Positions 1 through 12,050 of a stretch of DNA of 27,500 bases are shown piece by piece. Origin of the DNA: Chrysomallon squamiferum (lineage: Eukaryota > Mollusca > Gastropoda > Neomphalida > Peltospiridae); assembly GCA_012295275.1 (NCBI GenBank), contig CM022669.1:16485172-16512671 (forward strand). The letters run 5' to 3'. Under the pieces are notes generated by a model that was not told where the DNA came from, made no database searches, and was given only the letters and a program-made list of their open reading frames with translations. The position numbers and the translations under genes were made by a program. Every line of letters starts with the position of its first letter. The first letter of the stretch is position 1.

Positions 1-589
<589 letters not shown>

Positions 590-800
590 CAAGATCCTTG
601 TTTGGAGCCCTCGATTTCCTGACACGGTATGTGAATGTTACTAAGGAAAGTGTGGCGGGTGATGTCCAGTTTAAGTTGGAATTTTGAAATAGGTCTGGTT
701 ATCTCAGCCTTTGCGTGTAGATGAAGTTTGCCTGGGTTTACCACGGGAACCGGATGAACAGTGATCTCTTTGAACTGAACGGGCCTGTTTGGATCGGCAT
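590..800 (-). CDS. GM2A-like: GM2 activator-like exon 2: first half of lipid-binding fold
   Basis: 211 nt (acceptor tactgtatttag, donor GATCTTG|gtaggg): 2 bases, 69 codons, 2 bases. It encodes ADPNRPVQFKEITVHPVPVV, NPGKLHLHAKAEI, ISKFQLKLDITRHTFLSN and IHIPCQEIEGSKQGS, and the phase-2 TG presumably completes a Cys. The segment is distinctly richer in G+C than its surroundings and is free of stops in this frame. It was missed by ATG-based ORF calling because it has no in-frame Met. Confidence 0.87.
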
Positions 801-1663
801 CTAAATACAGTAATACTTAAAGTAATATTAGTTCTTCATTAAAAAAAAAAAAAAAATATAAAAAAAAAAAAAAAAAAAAAATAAAAAATAAAAACAAACT
901 AATTTCAGTTTTGAGAGAAAGGCAAGATGTGATACAAATATTCTGAAGTCTTAAAAATTCTGGACTACGAAAATGTTGAAATTATAATAATTTGTACTGC
1001 TTTTATATTATTTGGATTGTTTCCCCCTTGCAACGTATGTTTTACATACACAGGAGTCCAGCTTTATGTCATCTTGGGTTGAAGTGCAAAAATATTATAT
1101 TAAATATACTAACGTTATTAAGCTACAAGATTCCTCAACTGTCGGAAGTAATTCGGAGCTAAACAGGTTAAGTTAAAACTAATCAAATAAGCATACGCTT
1201 AAGTGCAACAGTTGCCCGTTTTTCAGCGTTTCATCTTCGTGTATAAAATAGAGAGTTATAATCAAACCAACAGTGTGTTTTGAGGTCAGGGGAGAAAGAA
1301 ACATGAAACATGGTTCACCGAGTGTAAAAAATACATGATGTGGTTGTTAATATTAGATTTACCAATGCCCTGAAAAACTGTTATCATCAGATCTGACTTT
1401 GTGCGTCAGTTGTTGAGAAGCGAAACCAAAAAAAAAAAAAGACCTAGTAACAAGCAGATGTCAGCACGTTGAACTGATATAAACGAAGGCTCGGAATACG
1501 TTGAATATTTTACACTTCGCTGAAAACAACAATAATCCAGAGTGAAATAACTGAAGACATCATTGATTAAATGTCAAGAATTTACTTGCTGTTTTGTCTT
1601 TATCTTCTTTTTTTTTTTTTTTTTTTTTTTCATGTTAAGGAGATAGATAGGCCCCTAGAGAGG

Positions 1664-1696
<33 letters not shown>

Positions 1697-2187
1697 TGTG
1701 AGAGACAGAGAGAGGAATATAAATTTGAACGCTCCACTGAGTTTGATGTAAAGAGGAAAAATAAAAATAAATAAATTAATAAAAATTACAATTGATAGAT
1801 TAGCGAAAGTTGCTGGTTTTCTTCCACAGCGCTTTGTACCTTCCAACGTATATGATAAAATCCGCTGATGTTGTAAGCCCTTATTGGAAAATTTAGAAAT
1901 ATATATATATGTTGTTTTAACAAATGTAATAGGTACGGTGTAGTTTTAATGCAAATACTTTCATTCATTATTTAGCAAATTTACCTGATTATTATGAATA
2001 TCTTTAAACTTTTAATAGTTATTTTGGAGTCTCTGAAGCCTAATAATTAACAAATTAACTAACCTACCAACTAATTAAAAATATATATATATATTGTCAC
2101 AACTTTTCATGTGCAACAAGAAGAAGAAGAACAACAACAACAACAATTTAATAATAAAATAATAATAATAATAATAATAAAAATATA

Positions 2188-2218
<31 letters not shown>

Positions 2219-2740
2219 AATAATAACGATGATGATGATGATGATAATATTATTATTATTATTACTACCACTACTAGTTATTATTATTATTATTATTATT
2301 ATTATAAATAAATAAAAACATTTTCTACTAATTAACTTCATCCATATTGACGCTACAGAAATAACATGCATCACTAATTCTCTATCTGAAATGTTTCCGA
2401 CTTTTAGCACGACCTGTAATCACGCGCCCCCGCAATGGTTTACCGTAAAATGCGGTTTTATTGTGAAATATCGTAGAAGAGTAATTATCTACCGCTCAGG
2501 AACTCGTCTCTTCTTCTGACTTCTTTCTTTTTTTATATAATGAAACCATGCGGTTTAATCTGTTTTGTTAGTGTTTCATTTCTCTTAGATTTTTCATGTG
2601 ACTGTAATTTCATTTTTTATTTTTTATTTTATTAAATAATTGATTTTCTTCTTTTCGTTTTCTTTTTCTTTCTTTTCTATTTTTCGAAAACTAAAACATT
2701 CTCAAAGCAACATTTCTACTAATGCTTATTGGTATCTGTT

Positions 2741-2828
<88 letters not shown>

Positions 2829-2936
2829 ATAATAAAGAAAAAAGTATATCAAGGTTAAATTCTGTATATCAGACATTTTATCTATACGAAAACATTCTCA
2901 AAGCAACATTTCTACTAATGCTTATTGGTATCTGTT

Positions 2937-3006
<70 letters not shown>

Positions 3007-3116
3007 ATAATAAAGAAAAAAAAGTATATCAAGGTTAAATTCTGTATATCAGACATTTTATCTATACGAAAACATTCTCAAAGCAACATTTCTACTAATG
3101 CTTATTGGTATCTGTT

Positions 3117-3198
<82 letters not shown>

Positions 3199-4120
3199 AT
3201 AATAAAGAAAAAAGTATATCAAGGTTAAATTCTGTATATCAGACATTTTATCTATACAAAACTCTGAAGCTAACAGCTGCAGTTAAAACTATGATAACCT
3301 TTCTCCTGTATGACATGCAGTACTGAGGTGCCATGTAAAATTGAGGTGACTGAGTTATTACGTAACAGTGAGCTGAGGTGTAATACTAAGGTGATGTAAT
3401 ACTGAAGTTACACGTATTTCGTACCTTTATGAAACGTCACGCAATACTCAGGTCACATGTAATCATGAGGCGACTTGTAATATCTAGGTGACGTAATTCT
3501 GAGGTGACATTTGATATAAATATGTTAATTTCCCGTTCCAGTTATAGATCTAGAATAATTTATTTATTTCTTTGAAAGAAAACTTCAACACATAAAACAA
3601 GCATTTATGATATTATACTAAACTATACTGATTTACAAGCTATCGTAAGTTGTTGGGATTTGTTTTGGGTTTTTTGGGGTGGTTAATAGTTAATTTTTTG
3701 GACAGGATTGGTACTTTAATCGTTTTGTCTTCATTATATCTTTTAAAACGTCAACGAGTGATGTGTCTCGGATAAGATGGGCCATCTTTTTGTTGTTGTT
3801 GTTGTTGTTACAATTTTTACTATTACTATTATTATTATTAGGGTCGGGTTAGGAAGTCGCTGTTTTGACCGATTACGTTTCAAATTTATATTTTTTATAA
3901 ACTGCATGATATTCTCGAAATATATATACATTTTTTTTTACTGGCAAAATGTGTCTTAGCAGCTCTTAATAGCGTCAACAGATGGGGTTCCAAGTTATGA
4001 ACACGTTATAATAAGCCTTTAGGAAAGTATTATGAGCATCCGCTGTTTTTGCAAATCAACTAGGGCGAAAAAGGCCTGCCGAATAATACTAATACTAATA
4101 CTACTACTAATAATAATAAT

Positions 4121-4160
<40 letters not shown>

Positions 4161-5752
4161 TGTTGTTGTTGTTGTAGTAGTTTTAATTTTTTTTTTCTCT
4201 CTATATGTTACCTTCAAAAGGCTTTTACAAGATTTTTAATGACGTCATTAAATAAGACTTCAAGCAAATTATCTGATAGCGTTTGTAGTTCAAAGAATCC
4301 TTCAGTTACATCTTTCGTGGTGGTGGTGGGGGTGTGGAATTAGAAAAGAAGACGATGAAGAAAATTTAATTTAACAAAGTAAATGCTTTAGAATGCGATT
4401 TCAACAAAGCAGATTTTAAAACCAATGTTTTGATCAGATTATTTCATCTGTCAGGATACTCAGAAACAGCAGAAAATACTTTTAGAGTTAACACTAGCAC
4501 AGTTACCTACTTTATATTTTTTCTTTCTTTTTTGCTGTCATATTTGTTTTTCATTTTTTTTTTTTTTTTTTTTAATTCTTCATAAATCCTAAATCCAATA
4601 TGTTTTCCATACACCTGCTTTATTCGGAATCGTAAAATATTCTCAATTATTTTATTTTGTTTTATTATTTTATTATTGTTGTTTTAGATTTTTTTTTCTT
4701 TGTGTCTCTTTCTAATTAATTTTTTTCTATTTCTTTTTATTTTTCTGTTGCACATTGACTCGAATATTTAATACTTTTCCAAGCAACATTTCCAGCAATT
4801 TGAAAACAATATTTATTTATATATTTGTTTGTTTGTTTTTTTGTTTATGAGGACTCGTTTATTTATAGTGTCATTTATTTGTCATATCTATTGTTTTATA
4901 GATATAATTATTTTATCTAATCAAAGACTAGAACATTTAGAAAACATGAAAACTCTCTAAATTACGTCAACTGAACACATGTAAACGGAATTCATGGCCA
5001 ATGAACTTATATTGTTCCAGAATATGGATTTCATATTAATCTCTCTTGTGTATTTTAAGAAAAATTGTTTCTTCAGAGTATTAATACAGATAATGCCGGA
5101 TTACTTGAAGATGAAGAGAGTTATTTATACTTTCGAAATGAACTTATTGACATTGAGTTGCATTTTTTTTTTTTTAATAATTTCACATTCAAATTTCATT
5201 CACACTCTGTTATGTTTTTATTTAAACGACATAATAGTCACGTATCTGACCGCTTGACAGAAAGAAAAAAAACAAAAAAAAAAAAAAAAATAAAAAAAAA
5301 AATAAAAAAACGAAGAAGATCAGAAAACGAGAATAAAAAGAATTTCTGAGGTAGTTGTTTTGGCTACGTGTATTATCCAAAGTATGGAATTAATTAAAAC
5401 AACATCATAAAAAATGGAAATGGAAAGGAATAAAGAATGGAGGAACATATGAAAGATAAACATTAATTAATAATGATGATGATGATGATGATGATAAATA
5501 AACAAACAGAAAGAGAACAACTAAAAAAAGTTAATAGTGTAAGGATTATGGGTACAAAATTCTAAACTGGAGATCTCTAACATATCAGTAATGCGTTGTT
5601 TTTGTTTTTTTAAATAATAATAATAATAATAATAACAACAACAATGGTGGGAAAAGTACTGAATAAATAAATAAATCGAAAAAGGCCCCCCAAAAATCGT
5701 TTATATGCCTTCACTTGGGATTGACTACGTATCATTTATGACTAAGGGGTAG

Positions 5753-5783
<31 letters not shown>

Positions 5784-7213
5784 GGTAAAAGACCAACAGT
5801 AAAACGTTCCAGACTTCGTTAATAAATCCCAAACTGTCACTGAAAAAGAAAGGCATATTTGTTCTAAATTATATTCTTTGCATTTTTCCCCTACTCTGCA
5901 AATCGATGCAAAGCTCGTTTATAGCTATCTCACTCTCTATGTCTGTCTGTTTGAATATCTGTAATAAGTATACAAATTCGGGTACATCAGACAGATCGCT
6001 TTTCAGAAAGCGTTATCATAATCAGAACAACTGACGTGAACGCCATCAACAAATCAACCGCAGAAGTCAATGCACTCGAAGTGACGTCATTCCGTTCATG
6101 TTTTCAAACGATTTAAATATTTAGACCTCAGTGTATTGAAATACGCGAAAGAGCCGGTCGTTCTCTGTAGACGGAATAATATGGTGGTTGTCAAAAGCGA
6201 TACGTCCAAAGATGTGCAGAGTACGTGCGTCTGTCGACATTTAGCTTCAGGGACTTTTAATACCTCATTTTCACCAATAGATAATGCAAATGAAACTCCA
6301 CTGAGTCGATAATAATGATGCACATTTATTTTTTTCTTCTTCAGGGAGGGGCTGTCTTAAAATCATCATTCCAGTTATGTCTGCGCACGACTATCCTATT
6401 TTTTGCCTTTCATTAAGTTCAACAGAAGCAAATATGAAGAACTAGATTATTGTAATTACAATGGCTGTGCTGAAGACTCGTTTAGAGGAGAATGAACTAA
6501 GGGAAATTACTCTGTGAGCGACTATGGAAGTCTTCTTATTATAAGTTTTGTTATTTCTTTTGTTGTTGTTATTATTGTTGTTGTAATTACATTTTAGTAC
6601 ACGAGTCCAAAAAAAAAAAAAAAAAATAATAATAATAATAATAAAAAAAAAAAAAAAAAAAAAAAATAAAATAAAATAAAATAATATAAAATAAAATAAA
6701 AATACAAATATAAAAATAAAAATTAGTGTCATTTCGGACAAAACGGTTGAAGGGAAACAAGGCGAATAAACCCACAAAAAAAAATAAACAACTTATAAAT
6801 GTCACTATGATAAATAACAGGTGCAGCAAATAAAATTAATAAAATAACAGATTTCTGCTCCACATTTCTTTTCTGATATAACAAGAATCGTTGTCATTCT
6901 CTCGGTTTTGGCACTAATTATATGACCTGGTACCATGCGTTCTATTTATAAAGATACTAAATATATTCGAACCTATGTCTGTCAGAGAGAATCATAATAA
7001 AGTGATATAGTATATCATAATATAGTGATTATAATAAAGTGTAAAAGCATATAAAACTGTTCAAATGAGGGAAACATCGAGGTGTGCAAAGGGAGGAAAT
7101 TGCCACAGAAGAAAATGTCTGAATAAACGCTTACCACAATCTCTCCATGTAAAATGTGTTATTGCTGCATCTAAAGGCCCGAAAGCCACACACAAAGCAA
7201 ACAACAACAACAT
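590..7213 (-). CDS. GM2A-like: Ganglioside GM2 activator-like secreted lipid-binding protein, 5' part (3' exons outside window)
   Basis: Two minus-strand coding exons, 7135-7213 and 590-800, join in phase across a 6334-nt GT-AG intron. Visible protein: a signal peptide from Met1 (MLLLFALCVAF.., about 17 residues), then HFTWRDCDADPNRPVQFKEI, VHPVPVVNPGKLHLHAKAEI and HIPCQEIEGSKQGS. This matches the GM2 activator/ML lipid-binding pattern as I recall it from vertebrate GM2A: FSWDNC, then a ..PDPIVVPG.. strand, then ..IPC...GSC. In vertebrates the protein lifts GM2 ganglioside out of membranes for beta-hexosaminidase A in lysosomes. In invertebrates the relatives are diverse and the ligand here is unknown. 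Cys26 and Cys86 are seen; Cys97 is inferred from the terminal TG. Ninety-six complete codons are visible, and the remaining half lies below position 1. Confidence 0.85.
1664..1714. repeat. (TG)n-(AG)n compound microsatellite
   Basis: About 13 TG units followed by imperfect AG units, inside the GM2 activator-like intron. It is preceded at about 1608-1630 by a T homopolymer. Confidence 0.9.
2117..2307. repeat. Compound trinucleotide array (AAG/AAC/AAT/GAT/ATT)
   Basis: Consecutive blocks of AAG, AAC, AAT, GAT and ATT triplets. Translations of it give Gln/Asn/Asp/Ile/Tyr runs in every frame, which marks it as non-coding. Confidence 0.9.
2695..3258. repeat. Three-copy tandem repeat, unit about 180-196 bp, each with an (AG)n core
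   Basis: Each unit starts aacattctcaaagcaacatt (at 2695, 2891 and 3071). It runs through ..ggtatctgtttttg into an (AG)n tract (2744-2824, 2940-3002, 3120-3194), then gactataataaagaaaaaag and ..tctgtatatcagacattttatctatac. The single-copy parts of the units are nearly identical. Most of the length variation lies in the AG core. Confidence 0.95.
3311..3510. repeat. Degenerate minisatellite, core about tgtaatactgaggtgaca
   Basis: At least ten diverged copies of a roughly 17-bp motif containing TGAGGTGA/TAAGGTGA/TCTAGGTGAC, joined by variants of tgtaatac. The period is not exact, and one stretch (about 3405-3445) is weakly conserved. Confidence 0.75.
4083..4181. repeat. Compound trinucleotide array (TAC/AAT/TAG/TTG)
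   Basis: Blocks of ACT, AAT, TAG and TTG triplets. An ORF here translates to Ile, Ser and Cys runs and is not a gene. Confidence 0.9.
5494..5604. repeat. Dispersed repeat, copy 1
   Basis: The block from about ataaataaacaaacagaaag through gtgtaaggattatgggtaca to atatcagtaatgcgttgttt matches 9609-9720 with few differences. Both copies follow a trinucleotide array. The type of element is unidentified. Confidence 0.8.
6602..6724. repeat. Poly(A)/(AAAAT)n low-complexity tract
   Basis: Long A runs broken by AAT triplets, then AAAAT and ATAAA units. ORFs across it translate to Phe/Ile/Tyr runs and are artefacts. Confidence 0.9.
7135..7213 (-). CDS. GM2A-like: GM2 activator-like exon 1: signal peptide
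   Basis: 79 coding nt. The ATG is at 7211-7213, followed by leucines and a hydrophobic core (residues 2-11) and a DAA cleavage-like site near residue 17, then ITHFTWRDC. It ends in phase 1 at GATTGTG|gtaagc, a strong donor, and the next exon supplies AT to make Asp27. This ATG was chosen because it opens a good signal peptide. Just upstream on the same strand is cttttttacag, a possible 3' splice site for a 5'-UTR intron, and further out a TATTTAAA box, so the transcript start is unresolved. Confidence 0.82.
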
Positions 7214-7256
7214 GTTTTGTTTTGTGGTTCTGTAAAAAAGACAAAAGTACTTCAGC

Positions 7257-7264
7257 TTTAAATA
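7257..7264 (-). promoter_or_regulatory. Possible TATA-like box upstream of GM2 activator-like start
   Basis: Minus-strand TATTTAAA lies 44-51 nt upstream of the ATG of the GM2 activator-like gene. In this very AT-rich sequence such a match is common by chance. The nearby cttttttacag could instead mean that the first exon begins after an upstream 5'-UTR intron. Confidence 0.25.
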
Positions 7265-7707
7265 GTATATGCAGTATTATCAGTGTGAGAACCAACGAGT
7301 CTGTTACGTAACATGCACAGACACAATCGTTTTAATTTTTATCTGGTTATGAAGTGAAGAACCGTACCTGGTGTTCGACTGATTATTTAAATAATTTTAT
7401 TTTAAAAATATATATATTTTTTTTTTTTCATTCAATTTAGAAGATACATATTTTTGGTTTGTATCATTTTAAGGAAATTAAATTACAATTTAGATACATC
7501 TGGACGAAGTCATTTTATCTTGCTGTAAAATAAATAAACTGTACGTATTTTTATTTTATTTTTTGTTTTAAATGTTTAAAATATTTTAGTTTTTTGTTAA
7601 TTTTCTTTCATTACAGTTTTTTCTTTTTATTATTATAATTATTCTGTAATATTACTATTGAAGGAATTATAATTTAAACAAACTTAAACACTTTCATTTT
7701 ATTTATC

Positions 7708-7759
<52 letters not shown>

Positions 7760-9577
7760 CATTAACACAATGTGTTGTTTTCAATGTTTTTGTTTCAGTC
7801 TGCTGAAACTCCGTACCTATTATTCAACTGATTTTAATTTTGTTCTTATTATTTTTATTTAATAATTGATTAATCCATTTTCTGTCTTATCTGTTATGAT
7901 GTTAATGAAATTAAACTATAACTTCAATGACCTGAAATAAAACAAATCTTAGAAATATCTCAACAGTAATTTTAATGTATAATATTTATAAATATTTACA
8001 CATGAAAAGAAACCCACTGTTGCCACTAAGTTGGCTAATCTTATCACTGAACTGACCTGCACTTTTCCAGACAGAGCAAAACACATACCACAGTCTGATA
8101 AAACCATTACAGGACATTAACTTGAATGAGAAAAAGCACAGTAAGTTTCTTTCAGGAGTGAAGTTCCCGTGAACAGTTATGATTCACCCTAGTGCACTTA
8201 CCACAGGTCCAGCATTATTAAGCTTTAATGAACAAAAAAAAAAATGTCTGGGGAAAAAAAGAATCAGTAAAAATATATCTGCAGTTTATCTGGGTCATTA
8301 CAGTTAAAAGTTGCAAATGTTACAAAATTTAAATTAAATCTTCAATATTCTGTTCCGTTCTGAAGTTTATAACAAGCTATCTCAGTAGAGAAGTAATTTA
8401 ACGACTTTTTTTTTTAATGTATTAACAGTTTTTTATTTATGTTATTGTGGTTGAGTATTTATGCTGAATTTTGGAAAAGTCTGCAGACAAATCTAATAAA
8501 AAACTAGTATCTGTCAATGCACGTTGATTTTAGTGATTGTAGAACAAAAATATTGAAAACAACACATCATCTTAATAATAATAATAAATAGATAAAAATG
8601 TTCTGCTAAGTAACTTATCTGTACTGATACTATAGAAATAACACAGTACAACACAATAATAGTAACTGTAATAATAAACAAATAAAACACTAAATAATAA
8701 TAATAAAAACAGAACACATTAAACCCAACCGTCATTATTGTTTATTTTTATACAAAATATAGTCACTCTTCATATATAACCAAAATGGAATATACAATGT
8801 ACACCTATTTCAAAGTTATCACATTTGCATGCAATAAAAACAATATGATTATGTCTTTATTTGATGTCATTAAATCTTTTTGGAGATCATATATATATAT
8901 ATACATCGATACATATGCAATAAAAAATATATATATAAAAACTCCAAAGTACTAAATACAGAAATATTATTATTATTATACAGGTAACAATTTGAGTTTG
9001 AACAATTTAGTTGCACTTGAAAAAAAAAAGAAGATAATGGCCACAGATAATACTCTATTTTTATCCATGGTGTTACCATTATTTTTTATTATTTTTTATT
9101 TTTTATTTTTATTTTTTTTTGAAATTTACTTGATAAAGAAAAGAAAAAAATATATTGGGGGGGTATTTTGAACAAAGTGTCAAATGTTGAAGTGTTGTAT
9201 GTGATACAAAATTTAAAATAAAAATGAAACTGGTTGCATTTAGACGTTTTGATACATTAGGATAATATTAGATTTGAATATATTCTCTTGATACAGTTAA
9301 AAAAAAAAAAAATGATTTTTTTTTCTTGTTAATTCTTCAATGCAATCAATGCTGAATAATAATTATTTTGGGGTACTGGTTTGATAGATGAATTAGCTGC
9401 ACTTATCATCAATAAAAGGTTTCAATACAAGACATTAAATATATTTTATGTTTGATAATTGTCACCCAAGAAAGTAAAATATGTAATTTTTCATTCATTT
9501 TTAAGACAGATAACGTAACGAGAATTAATTTGGCAACACACTACACACACTTTCTCAAGTGTTCATAAAAAATGATG

Positions 9578-9608
<31 letters not shown>

Positions 9609-9618
<10 letters not shown>

Positions 9619-9720
9619 AATAAACACAAAGAAAGCAACTAAAAAAGTTAACCATGTAAGGATTATGGGTACATAATTCTAAACAGGAGATCTGTAAATA
9701 TATCAGTAATACGTTGTTTT
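9609..9720. repeat. Dispersed repeat, copy 2
   Basis: Same orientation as 5494-5604. Shared landmarks are taaggattatgggtaca and ggagatct followed by atatcagtaat.cgttgttt. It is preceded by an (AAT)n array from about 9571. Confidence 0.8.
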
Positions 9721-10378
9721 CTCTTTCACCAGGAATATAAACGTACTATTTACTTTATTTACTTTATTTATTTATTTCTTTACTTAACCCAAAGGTTTAA
9801 GTATTCTACGTGCTTCCTCCTTTATGGTCCATATAAAACAGACAGCATCTGTTAAATCTTACAGATGGCATGACAACCTGTTAAATAGAAACTAATTATC
9901 ATTTATGCCAACCTGACATCTGCAATTAATGGTAGCCACAGCAACCTTTTTGTAATAATTATTATTTTTGTTTAACTTGACAAACTATTATTCAATATCC
10001 CTAATGCATTCATCACACCTGTTTCCACATCATATACAAATCAGCTGTGATTCCCTGACTGCAAGTAGGGAAGAACAGAACACAGATAACTTGTAGTCCT
10101 GTTTTGTTTTTAGTTTACATTTAAGGCAAATAGTAGTAAACAATTAGCTGTTTACTGTACTTGTACATAAAGTGAAAAATAAGAAGATAATAATAATATA
10201 CACTGCTAGCATTTATGGGTTACATCAAATAAAACATGTGCTCTTTGCCTCACGTACACTCGCAAGCATATACGTACTTACTCTTGCAGTACATGTTTGA
10301 TTTTTAGAGAAAAACCAACAAGGGTAAATATAAATAAAAAATTGGCAAAGGTGAATGGACATGACAGATATATATAAA

Positions 10379-10414
<36 letters not shown>

Positions 10415-10683
10415 CATAATAATAATAAATTAAAATAATAAACAAAAATTCCCAAACATTAACAGAAGATCATTAAAACAAAATAAGTTTCAGCGAAATG
10501 CTGTCGTTAGAAATATTGTTAGTAAAAAAAAACACACAGTTACAAATTAACAGAAAATAAAACATTCAAGTTATCTCCCTTGAACTACTCATTCACTTCA
10601 AATCCAAAATTTTTGAAACATCTACCAGTTTATGCACTTCATAAAATAAGTAAGTAAATAAATAAATAAATGAAAAATTAAAA

Positions 10684-10734
<51 letters not shown>

Positions 10735-11099
10735 TTTACACAGATGTTTTCTTCAGGTTGATTTAGAAATAAACTTGTATAAATTAAATTACTTATAAGA
10801 ACATAATTCAAATATTCTCATTCATTTTGTTGGTTTTTCTTATATTTCTAAACATGTTTTAAGATATGCAAATCCATTACATATATGTATTCTGATATTT
10901 TATGATAATAAATTCCAGATATGGAATGTGAAATAATAATAATAATAATAATAATTATAATAATAATAATAATAATAATACATTCTATGACCTTTGTCAG
11001 TTATCACACTTAAATAAAAAAAAAATAAAAAAAGAAAGAACATAAATAATACCCATAAACACACATCAAAAACCCTCTACAAATTCATGGATGGTAAAA

Positions 11100-11167
11100 C
11101 ATTATTATTATTATTATTATTGTCATTATCATTATTATTATTATTGTCATTATCATTATTATTATTA

Positions 11168-11226
<59 letters not shown>

Positions 11227-11227
11227 T
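11100..11227. repeat. (ATT)n array with internal TGTCATTATC interruptions
   Basis: About 42 triplets, with the interruption tgtcattatcatt occurring twice. This suggests local duplication within the array. Both strands give long homopolymeric ORFs (Leu or Asn), which are not genes. Confidence 0.9.
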
Positions 11228-11342
11228 ATAATTAGTAATTTAAAACAAAAAAAATACATTTTACACCATTGATTTTTGTGCCATAAAATTGTAAATTATT
11301 CATGATGTCACAGGATTTCTGTTATATAAAATACTACTGGTG

Positions 11343-11348
<6 letters not shown>

Positions 11349-11382
<34 letters not shown>
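11349..11382. repeat. (TA)17 dinucleotide repeat
   Basis: Uninterrupted TA run in the intergenic spacer. Confidence 0.9.
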
Positions 11383-11385
<3 letters not shown>

Positions 11386-11415
11386 CATTTACATACAAGT
11401 AAATATAAATTATAT

Positions 11416-11454
11416 TTAATAAAGAGACATTTGGTGCCATATATAATTTAAAAA

Positions 11455-11464
<10 letters not shown>
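11416..11464. repeat. Dispersed repeat, second family, copy 1
   Basis: aagagacatttggtgccata followed by tataatttaaaa and an (AAT)n array. It matches 21107-21153. Confidence 0.65.
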
Positions 11465-11496
<32 letters not shown>

Positions 11497-12050
11497 TATA
11501 ATAAATATAATTATAATAATAATAATTATAAAATTAAGAAAAAAACATCCCAAAAAATCAAAGATATGTCTATTCAAATGGAAACCAAGGCTTAATATTT
11601 ACAGTAAAATAAATTGTATATATATATATATATCTATCACTAGTTCAGGTGTTTTGGCATTAACAAGTGAATGACATATAACTGTAAATATACAGACACA
11701 CACACTATTCATCTTAGTTTATATATAATTATATACAAAGTACCATAATGGCCCACAACACTGCCAGATCAGTAACTAATTTCCAAGTTACCTGCACAGT
11801 AAAGTAACATATACAGGCAAAATCGAGGTTGCTCCTTAATAACTTTCAAAAATTAAGAACTACAGTGTTATCTTTAGTCTTGTTGGTTATATTATAATAT
11901 ATGAATCTTTCTGTTTTAATCACTTAAATTTTTACATTAGAATAATAAAAAAAATAATAATAAAAATAAAGACTGCAGTGGTTTCACATGCTTTCAACAG
12001 CCTAATTAATAAATACCAAGACAATTTATTAAATAAATTTCACAAAGCTT

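Larger units (their letters stand above)
801..7134 (-). other. Large intron of the GM2 activator-like gene
   Basis: 6334 nt with GT (gtaagc) at the high-coordinate end and AG (tatttag) at the low end. It contains poly(A), (TG)n, (AG)n and trinucleotide arrays (listed separately), a three-copy higher-order repeat, a degenerate minisatellite and one copy of a dispersed repeat. Stretches of ordinary complexity (940-1560, 2330-2530, 3540-3780, 5790-6440, 6860-7130) show no protein I recognise on either strand. Confidence 0.75.

Noticed and set aside
2640-3326. ORFs encoding Arg-Glu or Ser-Leu alternating repeats
   Set aside because: They are translations of (AG)n microsatellites. They occur on both strands and have no domain outside the repeat.
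4994-5349. Two overlapping plus-strand ORFs of about 90 codons
   Set aside because: AT-driven open frames ending in Phe runs or Lys/Arg runs from poly(T) and poly(A). No protein features.
6096-6323. Minus-strand ORF of 75 codons in a stretch of normal complexity
   Set aside because: No signal peptide, domain or recognisable homology. It lies within the GM2 activator-like intron. I cannot support it as a gene, although the region is one of the less repetitive parts.
11077-11272. Asn-rich and Leu-rich ORFs on opposite strands
   Set aside because: Translation of an (ATT)n/(AAT)n array. Neither has a non-repeat part with protein character.
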